NCBI GenBank assembly: GCA_032622095.1
Contig: CP136066.1
Coordinates: forward strand, 98,975,319 to 99,039,318
Length of the DNA: 64,000 nt
Source of the DNA: Siphonodentalium dalli
Taxonomy: Eukaryota > Mollusca > Scaphopoda > Gadilida > Siphonodentaliidae
Direction of reading: 5' to 3'
This document shows, one piece after another, positions 57,201 through 64,000 of this stretch. The translations under genes were made by a program, and so were the position numbers. Position 1 is the stretch's first letter. The number at the start of each line of letters is the position of its first letter. The notes under the pieces are model-generated. The model saw only the letters and a program-made list of their open reading frames with translations. It made no database searches and was not told the origin of the DNA.

Positions 57201-59796
57201 TCTCATTTCATTTACAAAAGAATAAAAAGTGTTTTTCATTTTCAAGTTGCCCGCATGAGGAACATACTTGTTTGTAAATATCAGGTTTCAGACGTTTGTA
57301 CTTATCGTTCTCAATAGTAAGTATGTGGACTCTAACCCTATAGAAGTACATGTAAGATATTTTGAGAGATATTTAGGTATTCTCAATGTCAGATATGTTT
57401 GTACTTTGAACTCTTTTTTCCCAAAATTTGTTTGTTAACCACTTTGCTGTCATTTGACTAGATTTTGAGTGTTTTGTCTATGTATGCTTTGAAATAAGTC
57501 AATATACAATCCTTCTATAGATGTTCTGTCTGACCATTCCCTAATTATGAAGTAATATGAATCATACGTGACACGTAGTGGAGCAACCACACATGATGTG
57601 CCTCAAATTTGCCTTTTTTCGGCGACATAACGCTAAGAATAATTTATGTAACATCATGCAGTGGTCACGACGAAGACGACATGCCAAATTGACAAGACGT
57701 GTTGTGGATTGTAAAATCTTGTCTGGATTATCGTCATGACATCTTCATTTTTCGTTTTCATTAAGCTGACCAACGAAATTAGACTAAATGAAATTAATAG
57801 AATTAAATCACATGTGAATTCTTCGTAAGTTGTGAAGTAGTTAATTTCATTTTTATCGCAATGCTTCATTTCCAATTCCGCATTTTTTTGCAATCTCCAC
57901 ACGGTTGCTAACCGGAAGTCACATGACAATTTCTCCAAAATCTATACCCGCGATCTTGAAAAATCATTGATGGATAAAGAAAAAATTATGTGACGTCATT
58001 CACCTGCCTTAGGTATAAGCACCCTTGGTGGTTGCTAATATACACCAGTTTGATTTTGAACATACAACTGCAGTCAAACATTGCGGGAGTGGCTTGAGTG
58101 TGTTAAAGTGTGAATATTATTTGATTTTGCAGAAAGCTATTGATTGGTTGAAGCAACACATTCTTCAATGTGCGAGTAATTTCTTTAGCGCGATTCCTCC
58201 CATTTGAAATAATATATTCCATGAGTCGCTATAACATATGATGATTGTAATGAAACCTTGGTCTAGTTTCAACGAGACTGCCTGTCAAAGTGACAGGCAC
58301 AAAATTGGTTTATGCCAGTCATTAATAATTTTGTGTCAGTCATATAAATTTTCACAAAGTATAACTTCTTAACCATAGCAGAATTATGGATAACTTTTCA
58401 GGATTTAGTCGGAAATATGGCTTGTTGCCATTCATCGGAAAGCTCTCGGATGCCATTCATCGGAAAGCTCTCTCCGAGAGCTTTCCGATGAATGGCAACA
58501 AGCCATATTTCCGACTAAATCCTGAAAAGTTACCCAAAATTCTGATATGGTTACGGAGTCGATTATTTAGGGCATTACTGTATGCTACCTCCTACAAGAC
58601 ACTTGAGGTATTTAATAAATCAATAATTAGTTGCGTAAAACTTTGCAAAAAAAAATGTAGTCAACTTTTCTCAACTTTGTTTGATACCACCTAACATAAC
58701 TGCACTCTCCAGCAGTATTTGGCATTTTGTCGAAAGTGACGAACTTTGTCTCATGACTAAAACATGCGATGTTGTTTGTTTTCATACACAAGTGACAAGT
58801 GGTTTGAAAAACATGCAGTTACAAGTAAGAAATTTATTATCTTACACACATTTAATCAACAAAATAATTTTATAATTTTGGTGCATAATACACAAATGAG
58901 CATGGTTCATAATCACAGGTACAAGCCAACATGTACTGGTCATTTGGGCTTTTCGACCAGTCATCAAACGTGACCGGACACTTATTCAAGGCTTGGTATC
59001 AGTAGAGTTGTGCAAGTAGAGAAACACTAACATTAACTCACACCTCCAACAGAAGGGAGTGAAGAGCGATTAAGGTTTCTTACCCAAGTGTAGGTACTTT
59101 ACTCCTATTCTTTCGGAATTCCTGATCATGAAATCATTTCAGAAATGGCTTCAACACATCAGTTAACCCTTTACCCAACAGAACGGCCCTGTGCCAATGT
59201 ATTCTCTTATATATGCGAGTCGACCATAGGTCGCCTCGCATATATAAGAGAATGCATTGGCTTAACACATTAAAAATTATAAAATTGTTAAAGAATGTAA
59301 GAAAAAATGGTAAAAAGTGTTAAAAAAAGATTTTTTTTAGGCCAATGCATTCTCTTATATATGCGAGGCGACCTATGGTCGACTCGCATATATAAGAGAA
59401 TGCATTGGCACAGGGCATAACTGTAACTATCACAATGTGGTCAAGGAGCCGGTTCCAATGATATCCATATTTGTATGGTTCTATTGAGACAGACCGAAGA
59501 TATTTTAGGCTGTTGAAGCTTTATTTGGCCGGTTTTGGCCGGTTTGTTGGGTAAAGGGTTAATTTCATGAACCCATGCAGGTAAAAAGTTATCACTCAGT
59601 AATTCAATTTTCGCTCCACAAATTTTCAGACTTTTAAATACTTTTATAGAAATACAATATTAGAAAAAGAAATATAAAAAAATATCTCACCTTATCACTG
59701 CTTGCATACCTCCCGAAGAACCACAATAATGGAGGTACAATCACTGAGGTGGCAGCAACACTGATGAAGCGCCTCTTGATGATATCAGGGTGATCT
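42014..59796 (-). CDS. RCE1: CAAX prenyl protease 2 (Ras-converting enzyme 1), eight exons, 5' incomplete
   Basis: RCE1 is a multi-pass ER-membrane endopeptidase of the CPBP/Abi family. It removes the last three residues of prenylated CAAX proteins such as Ras, between farnesylation and carboxyl methylation. Exons on the minus strand: 59796-59691, 55330-55250, 54211-54151, 50023-49965, 49154-49046, 46591-46520, 43819-43757, 42216-42014. All boundaries are AG/GT and the splice phases join without a break, giving about 250 residues ending in TAA. Visible family motifs: EEFIFR (EExxxR, exon 49154), FFGVAHFHH (FxxxH plus the following histidines, exons 49154 and 46591), and HAFCN followed by HMGFP (HxxxN, last exon). 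Vertebrate RCE1 is about 330 residues, so roughly 70-80 N-terminal residues are missing; no candidate first exon was found up to 64000. No stop or frameshift interrupts the exons, so the gene looks functional. Introns run from 810 to 4360 bp and are full of repeats. Confidence 0.93.
42246..42500 (-). mobile_element. piggyBac-like MITE copy in the last RCE1 intron
   Basis: TTAACCCTTTCTATATTAGA, then a perfect inner hairpin (CAGATAATAAGTTCAACAAA and its inverse) and the AATAATAGACCAATCG block. It starts about 30 bp from the terminal exon. Confidence 0.8.
43757..43819 (-). CDS. RCE1: RCE1 exon g
   Basis: The 63-base exon encodes [20 protein letters not shown]. It corresponds to the F.YT.VFGAY.AFLF.RTGH stretch of RCE1, a transmembrane helix. 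Acceptor TTATTGCAG, donor GTATGT, phase 1 out. A hAT-like MITE ends (with its target duplication) only about 30 bases upstream of the acceptor, inside the branch-point region. Confidence 0.91.
43858..44695. mobile_element. hAT-like non-autonomous element, 838 bp
   Basis: Left end TAGTGGTGGGAGGTACGCCC pairs with the inverse of the right end (TAGGGGTGCGAGATATCACC). Flanks are CTTTATTT and CTTTCTTT, an 8-bp target duplication with one mismatch, the hAT hallmark. Subterminal sequence is rich in the palindrome ATACGTAT/CGATACG. No transposase frame. Confidence 0.8.
44717..45161 (+). mobile_element. TTAA-flanked MITE (AGGTACTC family)
   Basis: AGGTACTCAATCCGATTTTA at the left, GATAATGCATCT at the right; TTAA at 44713-44716 and 45162-45165. 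Only about 10 bp separate it from the hAT-like element. Confidence 0.8.
45779..45965 (-). mobile_element. piggyBac-like MITE, partial
   Basis: ATTATCTGAACATTTCGCAC, GTCATCTGCTCGTTTTTCCA and TACTTTTATAACTGAGTGGG match 42300-42500. Confidence 0.65.
46137..46341. mobile_element. Near-perfect palindromic MITE, CCCTTTCAGTGCC ends
   Basis: Arms start CCCTTTCAGTGCCAAGTCCG and run about 100 bp each to a centre at AGAGCTCTTAGAGCTCT. TTAA flanks at 46133-46136 and 46342-46345. The core is unrelated to other TTAACCCTTT elements here. Confidence 0.88.
46520..46591 (-). CDS. RCE1: RCE1 exon f, second active-site motif
   Basis: The 72-base exon is read as [13 protein letters not shown]...ALKHS, phase 1 at both ends. 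The His directly following the Ala split across the intron is the conserved FxxxH histidine. Acceptor TTATTTTAG, donor GTAAGTAT. The trailing T joins GT of the next exon to make Cys. Confidence 0.9.
46592..48472. other. RCE1 intron sequence, few features
   Basis: 47040-47340 holds degraded 'ATTGAAATCGGTTCATA' repeat units ending in a GGACGGACGG-type block. 47955-48020 resembles 4390-4460. No further exon seen. Confidence 0.45.
48480..48935. mobile_element. Long-TIR MITE (GAGGTCCC family), copy 2
   Basis: CTTGCAGAATGAGGACCCAG at the left and GACCTCATTCTGCAAATGTC at the right, with inner lobes GCTAGCATCACCAAATTC. Ends are diverged. Confidence 0.65.
49046..49154 (-). CDS. RCE1: RCE1 exon e, carries the catalytic EExxxR motif
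   Basis: The exon has 36 codons plus one base, beginning [17 protein letters not shown] and ending CPLFFGV. The paired glutamates of EExxxR form part of the CPBP-family active site, and the Phe of the second motif (FxxxH) lies at the exon end. Acceptor TTCACAG, donor GTAAGTAAG. The leftover G joins CA of the next exon as Ala, giving FFGVAHFHH. Confidence 0.93.
49605..49862 (+). mobile_element. TTAA-flanked MITE (AGGTACTC family), 5'-truncated
   Basis: ATCAAGCCGATTGATTTAAG through GATTATGCATCT, TTAA at 49863-49866. It ends about 100 bp from RCE1 exon d. Confidence 0.65.
49965..50023 (-). CDS. RCE1: RCE1 exon d
   Basis: The 59-base exon encodes [19 protein letters not shown] after a split Glu codon. 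The W..NL.WLRN.V pattern lies just before the catalytic loop in RCE1. The donor is GTAAGT, phase 0. The acceptor is TTTCAG, whose pyrimidine tract abuts a repeat starting within about ten bases of the exon. Confidence 0.87.
50109..52400 (+). mobile_element. Tandem-core element (pearl/Helitron-like), 13 monomers, higher-order order
   Basis: Head ATGAAAGTGTCAATGACACT; tail with a hairpin AGCTCAAACTTTAC...GTAAAGTTGAGCT followed by AAAA. Monomers, marked by AAGATGGC or a variant, start at 50245, 50408, 50563, 50727, 50891, 51046, 51211, 51375, 51539, 51694, 51858, 52022 and 52177. Spacings are 163-165 bp except for 155-bp steps just before 50563, 51046, 51694 and 52177. Those four are a distinct subtype (GGATTGAATTTTGAAATCCA upstream, CCACTGGC). 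A 648-bp block is repeated almost exactly (50727 and 51375 starts). Lies in an RCE1 intron, opposite to the gene. Non-coding. Confidence 0.88.
52401..53210 (+). repeat. 'GGGCATAACTCAGGTAAA' monomeric repeat, about five units
   Basis: Units of about 160-185 bp with TAACTCAGGTAAA, TCGGACAAAC, TTCGAACTCG, GATATTGTTGTGA and AATGAAATTGGTTGAC. Same family as 5549-6170, here directly following the tandem-core element. Confidence 0.8.
53211..54150. other. RCE1 intron, no recognised feature
   Basis: No exon or repeat family recognised. Confidence 0.4.
54151..54211 (-). CDS. RCE1: RCE1 exon c
   Basis: This short exon has 20 codons plus one base (phase 1 out). It encodes [14 protein letters not shown] and ends NLYL. 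It continues the preceding exon as LLLTM-ILFMGP, the same order as in known RCE1 proteins. The acceptor is TTTTTCAG and the donor GTAGGTAC. The leftover G pairs with AG of the next exon to make Glu. Confidence 0.88.
54440..54781 (+). repeat. 'CCATACCAAATTTCATTGAG' repeat, about two to three units
   Basis: GAACATCCATACCAAATTTC and GACCATCCAAACCAAATTTC recur with CAACACTTCCATTC or CAACATTTC and AAAGATGAATAACTCTAG blocks. Confidence 0.6.
54782..55190. mobile_element. Long-TIR MITE (GAGGTCCC family), copy 3, ends degraded
   Basis: GTCCCCAGAAGGTGAATTTA, CATCACCAAATTCACCCTCT and CTCATTCTGCAAATGTCCGG. It lies between RCE1 exons b and c. Confidence 0.65.
55250..55330 (-). CDS. RCE1: RCE1 exon b
   Basis: The exon has 27 codons, phase 0 at both ends, starting [11 protein letters not shown] and ending IPLLLTM. 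The LGLR...GLIPALxxPLLLTM pattern is characteristic of RCE1 and forms a membrane helix. The acceptor is TTTTCAG and the donor GTGAGTAT. The family of long-TIR MITEs ends about 60 bp downstream, in the intron that follows. Confidence 0.9.
56389..56808. mobile_element. Long-TIR MITE (GAGGTCCC family), copy 4, complete (420 bp)
   Basis: CAAGCCTTGAAATAGTGTGT at the left is matched by ACACACTATTTCAAGGCTTG-like sequence at the right, the longest ends in the family. Two internal lobes each repeat GGTGAATTTGGTG and its inverse. Confidence 0.82.
57190..57465 (-). pseudogene. LINE ORF2 C-terminal fragment with zinc motif
   Basis: On the minus strand one frame reads [19 protein letters not shown] followed closely by [17 protein letters not shown] and a stop. 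This C-x2-C-x7-H-x4-C spacing with the HFLF.C ending is typical of non-LTR retrotransposon ORF2 tails. A stop lies upstream in the same frame. Dead fragment within an RCE1 intron. Confidence 0.65.
58364..58580. mobile_element. Mariner-like hairpin MITE (CAGTAATGC family), left end lost
   Basis: ACTTCTTAACCATAGCAGAA through GGGCATTACTG with TA at 58581-58582. The centre has an extra GATGCCATTCATCGGAAAGC duplication on the left arm only. The terminal 20 bases of the left arm are missing. Confidence 0.82.
59163..59562. mobile_element. Nested palindromic MITE, TTAACCCTTTACCC ends
   Basis: Outer arms TTAACCCTTTACCCAACA and TGTTGGGTAAAGGGTTAA. Inside, two hairpins (59196-59265 and 59341-59410), each with AATGCATTCTCTTATATATG arms, are themselves inverse copies of one another. 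It sits about 130 bp from RCE1 exon a. Confidence 0.88.
59691..59796 (-). CDS. RCE1: RCE1 exon a (first visible coding exon)
   Basis: The exon encodes a stretch beginning [10 protein letters not shown] and ending ASSDK. It matches the cytosolic-loop and membrane-entry region of RCE1, where vertebrate proteins carry a similar RDHP...IKRRF motif. The acceptor is TTTGTAG at 59800-59797, and the first base completes a codon from an unseen upstream exon (likely Arg). The donor is GTGAGA directly after the Lys codon, phase 0. The hydrophobic run [13 protein letters not shown] is a membrane segment. An alternative acceptor 2 bases further in is possible but fits the family less well. Confidence 0.88.
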
Positions 59797-60099
59797 CTAC
59801 AAAATATTAAGTTAATATAAATAGTTTCAGATTTAATTTCAAATTCATGCATATGTACATGTACATGCAGGGTATGACCGTATGTACCATACATTGTAGA
59901 ATGGATTATAGAAATAATCCAAAATATCATTCCATTCATATGGCCCGATTATTTCAGTGTTTAAAAATGAGATGTTATAACTCAGGTGGCATGCCTACTG
60001 GAACAACAAATCATAACCTGAATTAATGCACCCAGGGAAATGCTATTGATAAACTTGCGTAATATATGTAGCTTTGGATTTCTTTGTGAGTATCTCAGG

Positions 60100-60560
60100 T
60101 GTATCTGTCGATATTACAGTGCAGGAACCAATTCTGGTTATAGATGCACTGGTCCAGGTGCTACCACGGCCGAGTAACTTTATAACCCTGTGGTGACTCC
60201 AGTAGCGTTCTTTAACGTGCACACATCGAGACGTGTACGCGGGTCAGCCATTAATGTCCGCGTACTGCACCCACGTCAACATACCTGGACAAGTGTTGTA
60301 ATGGGGAGAAGTCGGCATTTTGCATTCGGATCTTTATTCAGTGATCTCGAATGAAACTTTTCAGCCTGACAAACTTGGTACCGTATCTGACCAAGTTCTG
60401 ATTTTTGTCAGAATACGATGACCAGGTTGTGATCCCCGCTCTGCTAGCACGAGAGACCAGTACGGTACCTCTCGGCTACCGACTTCCCTACCGAGGTGCA
60501 AGGAAATGACTATACTTTTCAGTGACAAATACCAAAATTTTCTCATGGCAGGATGAACCA
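60100..60560. other. Unclassified GC-richer segment, possible retroposon
   Basis: Contains GGTGCTACCACGGCCGAGTA, which resembles a tRNA-like box A region, and GATCCCCGCTCTGCTAGCAC with CTCGGCTACCGAC. No intact tRNA fold could be confirmed. Confidence 0.3.
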
Positions 60561-60890
60561 TGGTCGCCCCGTCGCAGTTATGCGTTTCCCCAATACAGAC
60601 TCATTTATTTTCCCCTGGTGGAAACCTAGTTCAGTCATGAACGTAGTCTGCGAAAGCGGTCCTGTTGACCTAGCGCAAATACTTCAATGGGATTTTTGGC
60701 AAAATTAACCAAGAAATACTGACACATGTTGCGTCTTTTAAGTCCTTCCGAAGGTAAATAGAACCTCCTTCTTCTGGTAATGTTGATGGCACTGACGTCC
60801 ACGATAATTTCTCCGTGTTCTGCATCTGTATGTATACAATGCAGGAGCCGATTACGGCTTTAGGCGCATTGGTGGAGGAGGATGATGATG

Positions 60891-62410
60891 TCAGGTTGGT
60901 GTTGGCGCTGCAACAGGATCAGTGTCTGGTTGTACCCCTCGCAGAGCAGATAAAAAACTGTCAGTGTCACTGATATCAACAACCAACTGTTCCAGGTGGT
61001 TCCATTCCACAGTTGTTTTAACAAAGACGGAGTGTTCGTATTGTGAGCTGCTAGTACGCAGAAGTTGGAACGATTCTACTGTATGTTGTTACACACCTCC
61101 TTCTCCACTGGATTTTGACTGACACAGTCCTCAAATTTTGTTGGCTTTATTTTTCTTGTGTCTTTCTTCTTGTGTTTTAGATAATCAGGCTTAGGAAGGG
61201 CTGGGACCAACCCCTTGACTATTTTGTGGTATTGAACCAGTCGCTGTTCTTTCCTTCTTTCTTCGAGGGGTGGGAGCTTTAGCTCAGACAGCATGCCTGT
61301 GACTGATCCATCATCTCGTCTGTACCGGTATTTGTTCTTTATGAAGTGTGCAGCTCTTCTTTGCACCTTCTCTAGTCTGGTGATGTCGGTCTGGTGGTGA
61401 GGGTCCCAAACGACAGCACCATAGTCCATGATGGATCATGCAAGCGTGATGTAGGCTTCTTTTTTGCAGGTCTCAGGTGCATGGCGAATGTTTCGTCTGA
61501 GTAGACCCAACGCACAGCTACTAGTAGCCTTCTTTGCTGTCTTCTTGATATGTGTAGCCCAGGTTAAGTCGTCTGAGAATGTGATGCCCAAGTAGGGGTT
61601 TTCGGTGACTGTTTGAAGAATGTGGCCGTCCAATTGATACATGTATATGTACATGTATGGTGTTTTTTGACGGATGTTCATTATGTAGCATTTTTTAGCA
61701 TTGAATTTCATGCCCCATGTAACAGCCCATTCTTCAAGTGCATGAAGGTCATTCTGTAGGATGTTATGGTCCGTCTGGTTCTTCACTTCCCGGTATAGCA
61801 GACAGTCATCGCCAAACAACCGCACTTGGGAGCGAACGCAGTTTGGTAAGTCATTTATGTGGATCAGGAATACCGGTAGTAAAGGACCCAGGACATTTCC
61901 TTGTGGTACGCCAGATTTCACAGGGGCATATGATGAGCAGGATCTGTTGATGGTGACTCGCATCCTCCTTACCGTGAGAAAAGTCTTCAACCATGATAGT
62001 ACATGTATCATTGTATGGGTCTGGTGATACCGTAGCACGCGGCCTTCTGCAGGAGCTTGTTGTGAGGGACAATATCGAAGGCTTTCGAAAAGTCAAGAAA
62101 GGCGATGTCGGTTTGAAATTTGTTGTCCAGTGATCTAAGTAGGTCCTCTGATGTTGTCAGGAGTTGGGAGGTACAGGAGAACCCTGATCGAAAGCCATGG
62201 TTGAGATTGGTGAGTACAGAGTGTTTCTCAAGATGATTCAGGAGGTGTCGGCATATTATGATGTGTTCTAGGATTTTACAGCAGACTGATGTGACTGTGA
62301 GGGATATTGGTTGGTAATTTTCAGCTCTGTGGACGTCACCTTTTTTGAAGACTGGAGCGATGTTTGCATCAAGCCAGTCTTGTGGTAGATCTCCATTAAG
62401 TGACTGCTTA
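60891..62410 (-). mobile_element. Jockey/CR1-like non-LTR retrotransposon, ORF2 remains
   Basis: Minus strand. It starts within the reverse transcriptase fingers (SLNGDLPQDWLDANIAPVFK). Motif A is FLDFSKAFDIVPH (about 62105-62065). After a frameshift near 62030 come motif B SGVPQGNVLGPLL (about 61920-61880) and motif C LFGDDCLLY (about 61822-61795, usually F/YADD). Then come the thumb with YLGITFSDDLTWATHIKK, an in-frame TGA at 61438-61436, and the DYGAVVWDPHHQ and LEKVQRRAAHF blocks of this clade. A last frameshift and TAG near 61080 are followed by VFVKTTVEWNHLE, with the stop at 60893-60891. Endonuclease and 5' end are missing. Dead copy. Confidence 0.88.
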
Positions 62411-62600
62411 AGGCCGCCGCACACGATGCGATATATGTTGCACGATATTTGTCGCAGGTCCTTACGAGTAAAATCGCAGCGTGTGCGGTGGAAAATCGTA
62501 CAACATTTTGTCGCACGATCGGCCCCGCATGGAATCAAATAATTTTGATTTTCTACGATCGAGCCAATCAGATTCAACTATTAATCTGATCACGCAGCGA
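62411..62600. repeat. CGCACACGATGCG-type insert breaking the retrotransposon
   Basis: GGCCGCCGCACACGATGCGA, TCGCAGCGTGTGCGGTGG, TTTGTCGCACGATC and GATCACGCAGCGATC show internal inverted and related motifs (CGCACACG/CGTGTGCG). Similarity to reverse transcriptase stops at its edge. Confidence 0.55.
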
Positions 62601-62860
62601 TCACATGTTTTCTTTCACAACATGACGTCCATACAGTGTCCTTCAAAGTCAGAGTAGCGGGATATTTTGAACAGTGGAATACATTCATGCCTCTAGAATA
62701 CAACTACAATTGAAACAGGTGCATGGACTGGACGCCAGCAAATTGGTGTCAAAATAATATCTTATTGTGAATTTGTGTGGGGAATTAAATCAGGTCTATA
62801 GGGCCAACTAGTCTATAGAACTACAAACACTTGTAATATTAATATTTAGGCCAAAACAAT

Positions 62861-64000
62861 ATGAAAGTGTCAATGACACTGTAGCTCAACTTAGGTAGGG
62901 CAATAATTTAATGGTTGACAGTAAATGGAGGAATAGGAAAGGTGCTAATTGAAATGTCTAACCTGCACCAAAGGATTCAGTGATGCAAAGAGTAAAATAC
63001 AAGATGGCTGCTGGTGGCCATTTTTTTTGGCCAATTGACCCCAAAAGAACTCGTTCCCATCTACGTATAATTGTTAACATCCATGACAAATTTTATGAAG
63101 ATCTGACCAAAGCAACGACCTACAAATTTCATGATGATCAGACGAACAGTACGACATGTAGACCGCGCCAATGGATTGAATTTTGAAATCCAAGATGGCT
63201 GCTGGCAGCCATGTTTTTTGGCCGAATGACCCCACAATGATTCGTTCCCATCTACATGTCAATGTCAACATTCATGACAAATTTCATAAAGATTAGACCA
63301 AAGGTACAACCTGTAGCCCGTGCCAAAGGATTTAGTCATGCAAAGAGTAAAATCCAAGATGGCTGCTGGCGGCCATGTTTTTTGGCCGAACGGCACCAAA
63401 ATCACTCGTTCCCATCTACATGTCAGTGTTAACATCCATGACAAATTTAATAAAGATCAGACCAAAGGTATGACCTGTAGCCCACACCAAAGGATTTAGT
63501 CATGCAAATAGTAAAATGCTGGTGGCCATGTTTTTTGACCGAATGACCCCAAAACGACTCGTTCCCATCTACATGTCATTGTTATAATTCATGACAAATT
63601 TCATGACCATCTGACCAAAGCTACGACCTGTAGCCCGCACCAAAGGATTTAGTCATGCAAAGAGTAAAATCCAAGATAGCTGCTGGCGGCCATGTTTTTT
63701 GACCGAATGACCCCAAAACGACTCAATCCCATCTACATGTCATTGTTATCATTCATGACAAATTTCATGATGATCAGACGAACAGTATGACCTGTAGCCC
63801 GCGCCAATGGATTGAATTTTGAAATCCAAGATGGCCATGTTTTTTGTCCGAATGACCCCATAATGATTCGTTCCCATCTACATGTCAATGTCAACATTCA
63901 TGACAAATTTCATAAAGATATGATGATAAGACTAAAGGTACGACCTATAGCCCGCGCCAAAGGATTTAGTCATGCAAAGAGTAAAATCCAAGATGGCTGC
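62861..64000 (+). mobile_element. Tandem-core element, at least six monomers, cut by the window end
   Basis: Head ATGAAAGTGTCAATGACACT, then TAGCTCAACTTAGGTAGGGC. Monomers with AAGATGGCTGCTGG or variants start near 63002, 63196, 63357, 63674, 63827 and 63992. One near 63515 is shortened to TGCTGGTGGCCATG, and another to AAGATGGCCATG. Same family and orientation as 50109-52400. Confidence 0.85.

Noticed and set aside
60150-60200. tRNA-like GCTACCACGGCCGAGTAACT
   Set aside because: Box A resemblance only; no box B at the right distance and no cloverleaf could be drawn.

Overview
The window reads as nuclear DNA of an animal, most likely a marine invertebrate (lophotrochozoan or mollusc-like, inferred). 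It is AT-rich, has no operon-like gene packing, and contains spliced exons with GT/AG boundaries. It also holds many non-LTR retrotransposon remains, hairpin MITEs and elements with tandem-repeat cores. I cannot name the species.

One host gene is recognised with confidence. It is RCE1, the CAAX prenyl endopeptidase, on the minus strand from 59796 down to 42014. Eight coding exons are visible, with matching splice phases and all three active-site motifs; the N-terminal exon(s) are missing and probably lie beyond 64000. Its introns are packed with mobile elements: a 2.3 kb tandem-core element, a hAT-like MITE, TTAA-flanked MITEs and four copies of a long-TIR family.

The rest is repeat landscape. 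1-1254: 122-bp tandem repeats with GACA-rich tails. 1632-2266: small tandem-core element, minus strand. 5549-6170: monomeric repeats. 6639-7711: a 38-bp minisatellite of 28 equal-length units. 9641-14398: a MITE split by a 4.2 kb composite array (A-B-B-A-B-A). 14403-15430: 137-bp repeats with G-runs. 16478-18215: decayed non-LTR retrotransposon. 21040-23135: an array built from TGATATCA palindromes. 26163-27075: a GAT/GGT/GAATAT array. 27655-28057: reverse transcriptase fragment. 28061-30765: tandem-core element tails and heads, one split by a TTAA MITE. 31198-31244: a run of 47 G. 32757-41740: MITE families. 60891-62410: a Jockey/CR1-like retrotransposon. 62861-64000: another tandem-core element running off the end.

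No tRNA, rRNA, CRISPR or bacterial-type feature was seen. The most unusual structures are the TGATATCA array, the multiply nested composite at 9.6-14.4 kb, and the higher-order monomer pattern inside the 50-52 kb element.
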